From assembly GCF_030409335.1 (NCBI RefSeq), contig NZ_JAUFPN010000038.1, positions 62,001 to 126,000 on the forward strand: a DNA stretch of 64,000 bases, given 5' to 3'. Source of the DNA: Paeniroseomonas aquatica (GTDB lineage Bacteria; Pseudomonadota; Alphaproteobacteria; Acetobacterales; Acetobacteraceae). The notes beneath the pieces were generated by a model that made no database searches, was not told the DNA's origin, and was given only the letters and a program-made list of their open reading frames with translations. Positions within the stretch are counted from its first letter, which is position 1. Every line of letters starts with the position of its first letter. The position numbers and the translations under genes were made by a program. This document shows positions 44,616 through 51,888 of this stretch, piece by piece.

Positions 44616-45446
44616 TCACTGTGCACCGCCGGCGCTGCGACGGATGGCGAAGATCGAACCGCGATCGCCTGCTGGGCCGTCGACATCTTGTGCGTCGGCC
44701 GCTCGGTCTCTGCCAACGAATGGCTGCACAATCGCGGTTGCCGCTGCGGTCGTCGTGCCTGCCACCGATACGAAGATCGACCGCGCGGATGTCGGAGGGC
44801 CTGCTGCAGCCACACCCCTAAGCCGCACGAAGATGCCCTCAGCCCCACGCGCCGCTTGCACCGCAATCTGGCCCGGCGCGGCGGTCCCGGAGTCACCGGT
44901 TAGCAGCGGCGCGAGGGTTGCGACGTAGGCCCGCGTCTCCGCCGGCAGCGGCTGCCCTGTCGACAGATGCGCCTCCACCCGACGTGGCCCCGCGTTGTAG
45001 GCCGCCAGCATCAGCGGCACCGAGCCGAACCGGTCGAGCATCTCGCGCAGATACGCCGTGCCCGCCAGGATGTTGTCCTGCGGCACGAAGGGATCGGCGC
45101 CGAGGCCGTGCTGCGCGCGCAGGCTCGCCCAGGTCGCCGGCACCACCTGCATCAGCCCCATGGCGCCGCGGTGCGACACGGCGTGCCGATCGCCGGCGCT
45201 CTCCGCGCGCAACACCGCTCGGATCCAGGCTTCCGGAATGCCAAAGCGCTGCGATGCAGCCGCGATCTCGGCAGCATGGATCGTCTGCGCCGCCACCCCG
45301 GACAGCGGCAGGCTGATCAGCAGCAGCACGGCTGCGATGCAGGGCCACGACCGGGACGGGAGGGAGGGCGCGTGCGGTCCAACGCGTCCTGCTTGATCGT
45401 CGCGCGGCGTCGATGGACGCGCGTGGAAAGGGGGCGTCGTGCTCAT
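44616..45446 (-). CDS. VirB1-like lytic transglycosylase
   Basis: The 276-residue protein has an N-terminal hydrophobic segment (about 33-52) as a signal or anchor. The SLT catalytic domain follows: WIRAVLRAESAGDRHAVSHRGAMGLMQVVPATW, with Glu as the catalytic acid, and PLMLAAYNAGPRRVEAHLS. It would open peptidoglycan for a conjugation channel. The start overlaps the traF stop by 4 bases, so the two are coupled. Confidence 0.92.
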   Translation of the reverse strand: MSTTPPFHARPSTPRDDQAGRVGPHAPSLPSRSWPCIAAVLLLISLPLSGVAAQTIHAAEIAAASQRFGIPEAWIRAVLRAESAGDRHAVSHRGAMGLMQVVPATWASLRAQHGLGADPFVPQDNILAGTAYLREMLDRFGSVPLMLAAYNAGPRRVEAHLSTGQPLPAETRAYVATLAPLLTGDSGTAAPGQIAVQAARGAEGIFVRLRGVAAAGPPTSARSIFVSVAGTTTAAATAIVQPFVGRDRAADAQDVDGPAGDRGSIFAIRRSAGGAQ

Positions 45447-45973
45447 GGTCCGCGCCCCGTGATCCAGACCGGACGCAGCCGGGCGACGATGCTCGTGCGC
45501 GGGAGAGGCTCGAAGTAGCGGCCGTCGAGGCTATCCGGCTCAGCGGGGTTCAGGAGGAACACCTCGCCGGATTCCAGCCTGTGGCAGCCGTGCCAGGTCG
45601 GCAGCCGGCGGCCCAGACGGTCAGCCATGCGACGGTGTGCCACGGTCTCGCCGTCGACCGTGATCGCGTGACCCGCGGCGCACACACGCTGCGGCGGCAG
45701 GGCGACGACGTGCTTCAGCAGCGGCACGCCGCGCGCGATATAGCCTCGCTCGGCGAGGAACGCCGCCAATGTCTCGGGCGGGCGGACGAGGACGAGGTCG
45801 CCCAGCGCGATATCGTCGGTCGGTACCGCGATGTAAAGGCCGAGCGGCACGCTCGCCGACGCGTTCCAGATGATGCGCGGCTGCCACCCCGCGACCGTCG
45901 GGACGGCGATCAGCCCAAGTCCGGCGAGCATGGCCGCGACCGGCGCCGCGCGCGGTCTCCGCCGCGCCGTCAT
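45443..45973 (-). CDS. traF: Conjugative transfer signal peptidase TraF (S26 family)
   Basis: This 176-residue protein has one membrane helix (about 10-32). The S26 features are NASASVPLGLYIAV (catalytic Ser after the SxP pattern) and RGVPLLKHVVALPPQRV (catalytic Lys), then NPAEPDSLDGRYF. TraF of conjugative systems processes the pilin or related substrates. It overlaps DUF2840 upstream and the transglycosylase downstream by 4 bases each. Confidence 0.92.
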   Translation of the reverse strand: MTARRRPRAAPVAAMLAGLGLIAVPTVAGWQPRIIWNASASVPLGLYIAVPTDDIALGDLVLVRPPETLAAFLAERGYIARGVPLLKHVVALPPQRVCAAGHAITVDGETVAHRRMADRLGRRLPTWHGCHRLESGEVFLLNPAEPDSLDGRYFEPLPRTSIVARLRPVWITGRGP

Positions 45974-46434
45974 GCGTCGATCCTCCGCCGCAGCAGCGAG
46001 GCGCGGTGGCGCTCGCGCGTGTAGGGGCGCGGCTGCTCGTTGGCCGCGAGGCGGTTCATCACGTGCCGCCAATGGTCCGGGCAGGCCTCCTCCGGCGCGA
46101 CGCCCGTCTGCTCGACCGCATCGATCGCGCGCAGCACCTCGTTGACCTTCGGCCAGCCGGAGATGCGCAGCAGGATCTCCGCCCCCGGCTCCACGAAGCC
46201 GATCGTGCTGAAGGCCTCGCCGGGCGCGATCGCGCGCAGGATGTCGATGCGGCTGACGACGGTGCCGTAGCCGTTGGCGGCCCACCGCACGAAGGCGAAG
46301 ACCTCACCCGTGGCGAAGGCGACGACGCGGCGGCGGCGATCGAGGATCGTCTCCTCGGCGATCCGCCCGAAGCGGATCCAGCGCTCGATGCGCCCCTCGA
46401 GCCACAGCAGCTCGACGCGGGTCAGCGCCGTCAT
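45970..46434 (-). CDS. DUF2840 family protein
   Basis: This 154-residue protein of unknown function has the DUF2840 core (IERWIRFGRIAEETILDRRRRVVAF; FVRWAANGYGTVVSRIDILRA). It is a standard neighbour of traF in alphaproteobacterial ICEs. Here it overlaps the repA-like gene by 4 bases. A ParA gene that often sits at this point is missing. No enzyme motif is seen. Confidence 0.85.
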   Translation of the reverse strand: MTALTRVELLWLEGRIERWIRFGRIAEETILDRRRRVVAFATGEVFAFVRWAANGYGTVVSRIDILRAIAPGEAFSTIGFVEPGAEILLRISGWPKVNEVLRAIDAVEQTGVAPEEACPDHWRHVMNRLAANEQPRPYTRERHRASLLRRRIDA

Positions 46435-47501
46435 GGCGCCGCCTCCCGCTCCCCGTCCCGGTCGTGTTTTCCACCGACCGCGCTGGGCCTACCTTCATTA
46501 GAATTAGACTCAATTAGAGTCTTTACGGGCCAGAATTCCGCTTGTGCTGCAACGGCTTGCGGGTGGTTCGTGCGCCTGATCTGCCGTGTCGGCTGCGCCT
46601 GATGTGCCGAATCCCCTGCGCCTGATCTGCCGTGCGGTTCCACAGGCCTGCACAAGTTATCCACAGAGCCGGCGTGGCGGCTGCACGGCGTGATCCGCAA
46701 CAGTTCGGTGCCGCCGGCATCGCGGCGGATGGCGAGGCGATAGCCTGGCAGGCTCTGCCGCGCGGCAAGCCGGCGGAGATCGAGCGCGAAGTCGGCGAAG
46801 CGCGCCAGGCTGCCGGATTTGGCGTGCAGGTGCCGGAACTCGAACGCCCAGCCGGAGGGCTGATGGCCCGCGTGCTTGCGCGCGACACGGTAAAGCCAGC
46901 GCTCGATGCCGCCCGACAGACGGAAATACGTGGGGTCGATGGTCAGCAGCAGCTGACGATCGAGGACACCGCGGTAGAACCAGTCCGGCAGCACGAACTC
47001 CATACCGTCGGCACGGCCGGAGGCGGTGACCCGCTCCTCCCACTCGTTGATCCAGGAGAATTGCTGGCGCCGCCAATGCGCGCCGTGGCGGATCGTGGTG
47101 CGGATGACGGTGGACTGGAGCCGGCAGAGGGCGGCCTTCAGCAGCAAGTATTGATGCTGGCCTGTGCCGCGCCCGATGGCGGTCAGCAGCTGGTGCGGCG
47201 CGAAACGCATGAACCGGGAGGCTGCGAGCCCTCGGTCGGCGGCCTCGACGATCTGCGAGCCGGCCCAGATTAGCACGTCGGCGTCCCAGATGGTCGCCAT
47301 ACCATGCTCGGGGACGGCATGGACCTGCACCTCGATGTCGCCGGCGCGGTAGAGGATCGGCGCAACGCGGCGGCCTTTTGCCAGCGAGAAGAACGGCCGC
47401 TCCATCAGGTCGCGCTGGTCGCGGCGCGGCGGTCCGTCGTCCGGCAGGGCGTCGAACGGGCTCAGCCTGAGCCGTTCGCTGGGGGTTCGCTCGCCGTGCA
47501 T
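46431..47501 (-). CDS. repA: Replication initiator RepA-like protein
   Basis: The protein is about 356 residues, with the RPA-family string SERLRLSPFDALPDDGPPRRDQRDLMERPFF near the start. Further conserved blocks are MATIWDADVLIWAGSQIVEA, WRRQQFSWINEWEE and LDRQLLLTIDPTYFRLSGGIERWLYRVARKHAG. It may allow plasmid-like replication of the excised element. The start at 47501 is a choice; 47531 is also possible and no ribosome site is clear. The last 90 residues are low in conservation and AT-rich at DNA level, with GACTC-AATTA-GAGTC at 46507-46521. Confidence 0.85.
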   Translation of the reverse strand: MHGERTPSERLRLSPFDALPDDGPPRRDQRDLMERPFFSLAKGRRVAPILYRAGDIEVQVHAVPEHGMATIWDADVLIWAGSQIVEAADRGLAASRFMRFAPHQLLTAIGRGTGQHQYLLLKAALCRLQSTVIRTTIRHGAHWRRQQFSWINEWEERVTASGRADGMEFVLPDWFYRGVLDRQLLLTIDPTYFRLSGGIERWLYRVARKHAGHQPSGWAFEFRHLHAKSGSLARFADFALDLRRLAARQSLPGYRLAIRRDAGGTELLRITPCSRHAGSVDNLCRPVEPHGRSGAGDSAHQAQPTRQIRRTNHPQAVAAQAEFWPVKTLIESNSNEGRPSAVGGKHDRDGEREAAP

Positions 47502-47508
47502 CGTCTGG

Positions 47509-47793
47509 TCAGCGCCGTGCTGCGCCGGCATAGGCCGGCGAGACAGCGGCATGGCGCTTGGCGGGAAGCACGGTCTCGCCCGTGTCATCGCTGGTCGAGG
47601 CCTTGGTGCCGCGGTTCACCCAGGCCTGCAGATCGGTGACAGCGTAGACAACCCGACCGCCAAGCTTCGAGTAGCGCGGGCCGGTGCCGTAGGTGCGGTG
47701 CTTTTCGAGGGTGCGGCCGGACAGGCCGAGGAAACGCGCGGCCTCGGGCGTGCGGAGGTAGCGTGGTGGCAGGCCGGCATTCGGGTCGGGCAT
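47509..47793 (-). CDS. Excisionase-like helix-turn-helix protein (RdfS/AlpA type)
   Basis: This 94-residue winged-helix protein (LPPRYLRTPEAARFLGLSGRTLEKHRTYGTGPRYSKLGGRVVYAVTDLQAWV) has the MerR/excisionase fold. In ICEMlSym-class elements such a gene, rdfS, directs excision and precedes the rep-tra genes, as here. GGAGG lies seven bases before the start at 47793. No integrase gene is present for it to act on in this window. Confidence 0.85.
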   Translation of the reverse strand: MPDPNAGLPPRYLRTPEAARFLGLSGRTLEKHRTYGTGPRYSKLGGRVVYAVTDLQAWVNRGTKASTSDDTGETVLPAKRHAAVSPAYAGAARR

Positions 47794-47923
47794 CGGGAGC
47801 CTCCGGTGATGCTGTCGGATGCCGCGCATGGGGCGCGGCGGTTGCATCGGAGGCTGGCGAAGCGGGGTCGCGGCGGGGGAGTCCGAAGACTGCGGCGGAG
47901 AAAGCGGACCCCCTGTGCGGAGG

Positions 47924-48677
47924 TCAGAGCCGGACGCTTGGCCCCGCCGTCAGCAACTCCCGGTAGCCGCCATCACGCAGCGCGCGGGCGGTGGCGAGGA
48001 GGCGAAGCGTGCGGCTGCGCAGATCGTGGGTTTTCCAGGCAGGGCCGTCGGGGACGTGATCGGCGCCGAACAGGCCGCGCGCCAGGTCGCGGAGGGCTGC
48101 GCCGTCGGCGTGTCCATCCAGCGCGCGAAGCCGGAGGATCAACTGCCGCCGCTGGTCACGCGTGATGCGCTCTCGTCTGGGGCGGCCATGCAACGCGTGC
48201 CAGAGGCGCAGCGCGGCAGCCATCCTCCTGGGCGTCAGGTCATCGAGCGGGATGATGAGGCCGAGCGGCGCGGCGGGCGGGGGATCGCCGAGCAGCCAGA
48301 CCGGCAGCAATGGGGTCCCGACGACGCCGTGCAGGCCGTCACTCGCCTGGCGCGGCGAGTTCAGAGGCGGCAGGGCAGCCGGAGAGCGTGGCGAGAATGA
48401 CGGCGGCAAGGCCGAGAGCGCCACGGTGGCGGTGCAGAGCGCCGGCATCCAGACGACGCCCGCCGCGCGCGCGTCGAGCGCCGGGTCGGCCGGGAAATCG
48501 CAACCCCCAGCGCTCGGCGACGGGCTCGGCCGCGTCGTCGGGCCGTGCGTCGTCGAGCTGTTCCCAGTCGCGCACGTAGCGCGGGTTGCGCCTGAGGAAC
48601 TCCCAGGCGAGATCGCGCGCCGAGGCGCTCTCCAGATCTGCGTAGGCGGCGGCCGACCGCCAGTCTCGCGACGGCAT
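47924..48677 (-). pseudogene. DUF6499-DUF2285 protein, frameshifted
   Basis: The N-terminal part (MPSRDWRSAAAYADLESASARDLAWEFLRRNPRY...) is in one frame. The C-terminal DUF2285 part (PLGLIIPLDDLTPRRMAAALRLWHALHGRP; ARALRDGGYRELLTAG) is in another. The change falls near 48501-48520, where a run of five G (ERWGLRF versus GCDFPADP) is the likely slip point. One extra base explains it. The protein is a common, uncharacterised DNA-binding-like member of these ICEs. A sequencing error cannot be excluded. Confidence 0.72.
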
Positions 48678-48799
48678 GGCAAGGCTCCGGCATAGGGCGG
48701 AGCACACGCTCCGCGCGCAGCATGCGGAGAGATGCGACCATTCGGCGAGTTGTGGAGGCGCTCGCCGGGCAACCCGTGTTGCCACCGGCGCAACGCTGG

Positions 48800-49066
48800 T
48801 CAGTTTGTGGGGCCTCGCTGCAGCAGGTCGCGATAGCCGGCCTCGGTCATCCAAAGGGCGCGGGCAAGGTGGCTGTCGTGGATGCGCTTGGCACGGTCAG
48901 GGTCGCGGTCCGGGTCCAGGCCGAGAACGATGCGGGCAACTTCGCGCCAATCGGCGTGCTCGGCCGCGGCATCAAGCAGCCGGAGATAGGTCACTTTCTG
49001 GGCAAGATCATAGTCGGTGACAGTTGGCGCGTCGGGTGGCCTGTCGAGAATCTTCCCGGTGTCCAT
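48800..49066 (-). CDS. DUF2285 domain protein
   Basis: This 88-residue protein (YLRLLDAAAEHADWREVARIVLGLDPDRDP; HDSHLARALWMTEAGYRDLL) is the short DUF2285 type found at the head of rep-tra operons in related ICEs. GGAGGG precedes the start at 49066. Function unknown; it is possibly DNA-binding. It diverges from an XRE regulator across about 150 bases of relatively AT-rich DNA. Confidence 0.8.
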   Translation of the reverse strand: MDTGKILDRPPDAPTVTDYDLAQKVTYLRLLDAAAEHADWREVARIVLGLDPDRDPDRAKRIHDSHLARALWMTEAGYRDLLQRGPTN

Positions 49067-49222
49067 GCAGGCCCTCCGCTCATCGACGACTCGGTGCACA
49101 CACAGCCTCAGCGTCATTGATTGGTGCGCCATGCGCCATCCCTGACGCGCAACTCAATGGCAAACGCCGATACACACTATAGGTGATAAACTCAAAGTAT
49201 GTAGCGCGCCAACCGTGCCTGC

Positions 49223-49498
49223 ATGGACATGCGGCGGTTGGTTGGGAGGAATGTGCGTCGCATCCGGCTCGAAGTGGGCCTGACGCAGGAAGCGTTCGCC
49301 GAAAAGTCGGGCTTCAGCCAGCAATACCTGAGCAGCCTGGAACGCGGCCGCCGCAACCCTACCATTGTCACCCTTTTCGAGTTGGCGACCGCCCTGGGCG
49401 TCAGTCACGTCGCGCTTGTCGCGCCGGACGACGAGACCGCCGCCGCCGCTCCGCTTCGCCGCGGGGGTCGCTCAGGCACGACGCGCAACCGCCCGTAG
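49223..49498 (+). CDS. XRE-family transcriptional regulator
   Basis: This 91-residue protein has a complete Cro/CI helix-turn-helix (VGRNVRRIRLEVGLTQEAFAEKSGFSQQYLSSLERGRRNPTIVTLFELATALGV) and a short basic tail. It diverges from the DUF2285 gene and lies 57 bases before an unknown gene of a toxin-antitoxin cassette. A 44-bp palindrome falls in that gap and is a likely operator for it. Confidence 0.9.
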   Translation: MDMRRLVGRNVRRIRLEVGLTQEAFAEKSGFSQQYLSSLERGRRNPTIVTLFELATALGVSHVALVAPDDETAAAAPLRRGGRSGTTRNRP

Positions 49499-49526
49499 AT
49501 GCGCGACACACAGGCCTTTTGCTTGA

Positions 49527-49570
49527 CGCATCGGCGTTTCAGGAATAGGTATTCGTGAAACGCCGATGCG
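49527..49570. promoter_or_regulatory. 44-bp palindrome over the start of the unknown cassette gene
   Basis: Twenty of 22 positions pair: outer 15-bp arms (CGCATCGGCGTTTCA and complement), one G-G mismatch, inner GAATA/TATTC, and a central GG. The AGGAATAGG ribosome-binding-like stretch and the GTG start of the next gene lie inside it. It could be a double operator for the XRE protein or an mRNA hairpin that hides the start. Confidence 0.7.
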
Positions 49571-50943
49571 CGAGGTGTCTCTTGGCCGCCCAGATACTCC
49601 CCTTTCCGAAGCCTTCCCCGGCCCCCTCGTCGCCGATCGCAACCTATCTCTGGGTCGGCGAGGCCCATCGGAAGCTCGCGGATCTTCATGCGGCAGGTCA
49701 TTTGCCGGCCCGCCGCCTGGTCGTGGAAGCCTCCCGCCTGCGCAATCAGCGAGAACTCACTGCGGCAGTCCGGGACGCCGGCGGCGAGATCGTCCTGGAT
49801 ACCGAGGCGGCAGAGCTCGCAAGCGTCGGCCGGCACGCCGGGCGGGTTCGCGGTGCACCATGGGCCTTGCCCGAAGGCGCCGGGCCGCTCGGCCCCGATC
49901 ATTTCCGGGCCGACGCGAAGACCGACGTCATCGGCCAGATCGCGCGGTTGGCGGTGTCGTCAGGCGTCACCGCTGTCTTGTCGCCGGCGCATCACCTGGG
50001 CGATCCGGCATTCCACGATTGGTTCTCCGTGGATCGCGACGCCTGCCCAGCCTTGCGGAGAGCGCTCGATCGTGAGGGCGGCCAGGGCATTGCGATCGAC
50101 TATCCATTGATCGTTCCGAACGCGATGCTGAACGACCAGAATCACCGCGGATTGCTGGTCGCGGCGCTGGCCGCGCTTCCCATCGATTACGTCTGGCTGC
50201 GCGTCGTGGGTTTGGGCGCCGATGCCGGTCCCCTGCAATTGAGCCGCTACCTCTCGGCCGTGGCGGGGCTGCACAACCTCGGCAAGCCCGTGATCGCCGA
50301 TCATCTCGGCGGGCTGCCAGGCCAGGCCGCAGTCGCGTTCGGCGGGGTCTCCGGCATCGCGCAAGGCATCGGCGAGCGCGAGCGCTTCGATACGGGCGAC
50401 TGGCACAAACCAGCCAAGCCGCGACCCGACGACGCGAAGTTCGGCCGCGCTGTCCGGCTGTCGATACCCGGCCTCAACCGCACGCTGACGCGCAGCGAGC
50501 TCGACGTTCTCGCCAGCGCGAAGAATGGCCGCCGCATCTGCGGATGCGCTGATCGCGCGTGCTGCAAGCACGGGTACGACAGCATGGTCACCGATCCGCG
50601 GGGCCATGCGGCGCGGCAGTTCTTCAACAGCATCGCGAAGCTGGAGGCCGTGCCGGACCTTCGCCGCGAGACGTATTTTCTCAGCCACGACGGTCCCATG
50701 GCGAAGGCCGACAGGACAGCGCGCGAGATCAAGGCGCTGCGGCCGGACGCTGCCGAAGCGGCGCGCCACAACGTCGATCCGGAAGCCTTGATGAAGCGGC
50801 TCGCGGACCATAGCCGGACGACCGAGAAGATTCGCACGACCCTCGAGACCATCCACGAGACCCGTGGCAACGATGTGCCTCGTGCGCGCGTGGCCGCGCT
50901 TCGGAGTGGAGGAGCACCCAAGTCCGCAAAGGGGCAGCCGTGA
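49555..50943 (+). CDS. Unknown protein with a Cys-x-Cys-x4-Cys-Cys cluster, linked to Xre-RES
   Basis: This 462-residue protein is not recognised with certainty. Alternating strands and helices (LVVEASRLRNQ; GEIVLDTEAAELAS; VTAVLSPAHHLGD; YVWLRVVGLGAD; KPVIADHLGGLPG; SGIAQGIGERERFD) suggest a TIM-barrel-like core. A likely metal site follows at about 329-337 (CGCADRACC), and then a charged helical tail. A distant tie to tRNA-guanine transglycosylase-type barrels is only a guess. The GTG start lies inside the palindrome. Its stop overlaps the antitoxin start (GTGA), so it is co-translated with the Xre-RES pair. Confidence 0.6.
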   Translation: MKRRCARCLLAAQILPFPKPSPAPSSPIATYLWVGEAHRKLADLHAAGHLPARRLVVEASRLRNQRELTAAVRDAGGEIVLDTEAAELASVGRHAGRVRGAPWALPEGAGPLGPDHFRADAKTDVIGQIARLAVSSGVTAVLSPAHHLGDPAFHDWFSVDRDACPALRRALDREGGQGIAIDYPLIVPNAMLNDQNHRGLLVAALAALPIDYVWLRVVGLGADAGPLQLSRYLSAVAGLHNLGKPVIADHLGGLPGQAAVAFGGVSGIAQGIGERERFDTGDWHKPAKPRPDDAKFGRAVRLSIPGLNRTLTRSELDVLASAKNGRRICGCADRACCKHGYDSMVTDPRGHAARQFFNSIAKLEAVPDLRRETYFLSHDGPMAKADRTAREIKALRPDAAEAARHNVDPEALMKRLADHSRTTEKIRTTLETIHETRGNDVPRARVAALRSGGAPKSAKGQP

Positions 50944-51287
50944 GCGGCAAATCGGGCGCAATGCCCCGCTACATCGACGATCTGAACGAGTTCGGCGGCC
51001 TGTCGGGCACCGACATCGCCAATATCGCCGATGTCTCCAAGGCCACCGTCTCGCGCTGGAAGTCGGGCACGGTCAAGCCGCAGCCGGACACGCAGCTGGT
51101 GCTGTCGGACCTGCACTTCATCGTCCAGCGTCTCACCGAGTACTACAGCGCGGACGAAATCCGCACCTGGCTCTATGCGCGTCATCCGCAGCTTGATGGC
51201 CAGCGGGCCATCGACCTGATCAACCAGAACCGGTCCGAGGAGATCCTGCGTATCCTCGATCGGCTGGACTCGGACGTGTATCTCTGA
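50940..51287 (+). CDS. Xre/MbcA/ParS-like antitoxin
   Basis: This 115-residue protein has an N-terminal helix-turn-helix (TDIANIADVSKATVSRWKSGTV) and a C-terminal MbcA/ParS toxin-binding domain (LTEYYSADEIRTWLYARHPQLDGQRAIDLINQNRSEEILRILDRL). It neutralises the RES toxin and should autorepress. The GTG at 50940 overlaps the upstream stop; an ATG at 50961 is the alternative. Confidence 0.93.
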   Translation: MSGKSGAMPRYIDDLNEFGGLSGTDIANIADVSKATVSRWKSGTVKPQPDTQLVLSDLHFIVQRLTEYYSADEIRTWLYARHPQLDGQRAIDLINQNRSEEILRILDRLDSDVYL

Positions 51288-51290
51288 CGC

Positions 51291-51845
51291 ATGGCCGCGG
51301 CCCGCTCCCCTCGCGACAACCACCTGCTCGACGCCGTCGAGGCCCTGCCGCGGGAGGCCTGGAGCGGCCCGGTGTGGCGCGTCGTGCGCGAAGGGCGCGA
51401 CCCGACGCAGTGCAGCGCGGTGGGCGGCCGCTGGGATGATCGCAGCTTCGAGGTTCTCTACACCTCGACGCACGAGGATGGCGCGCGGGCGGAGATGTTC
51501 TTCCATCTCAGCCGCGGCCAGCCCGTTATGCCGTCCCAGGCGCGCTATGGCCTGCACGAGCTTCGCGTCACGCTCGACGCCTGCGTGCGCATCGCATCCC
51601 TCGACGTGCTCGCGGGCCTTGGCCTCAAGACCGGCGCGTTCGGTCAGCTGTCCTACAGCGAACGGCAGCTCGAATATCCGCGCACGCAGGAGATCGCGGA
51701 GGCCGCGCATTTCCACGGCCGCGACGGCCTGTTCGTGCCCAGCGCGCGCTCCGCCCATCCCAACCTGGTGGTGTTCTGCGGCGTTGCCGGACCGGAGGCG
51801 GTCGAGGTCGTGCGCGACCACGGCATCGTCGACTGGACGGCCTAG
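51291..51845 (+). CDS. RES-domain toxin
   Basis: This 184-residue protein has the RES pattern: GPVWRVVREGRDPTQCSAVGGRWDD (Arg), YTSTHEDGARAEMFFHLSRG (Glu in context), and a late conserved Ser region (DGLFVPSARSAHPNLVVF). RES toxins such as MbcT degrade NAD+. It follows the antitoxin by 3 bases. The whole cassette may stabilise the element or serve as abortive defence. Confidence 0.93.
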   Translation: MAAARSPRDNHLLDAVEALPREAWSGPVWRVVREGRDPTQCSAVGGRWDDRSFEVLYTSTHEDGARAEMFFHLSRGQPVMPSQARYGLHELRVTLDACVRIASLDVLAGLGLKTGAFGQLSYSERQLEYPRTQEIAEAAHFHGRDGLFVPSARSAHPNLVVFCGVAGPEAVEVVRDHGIVDWTA

Positions 51846-51888
51846 CGCAACGCGCAGCGCAACGGCTGAACGGCGCGCCGCTGGCGCG

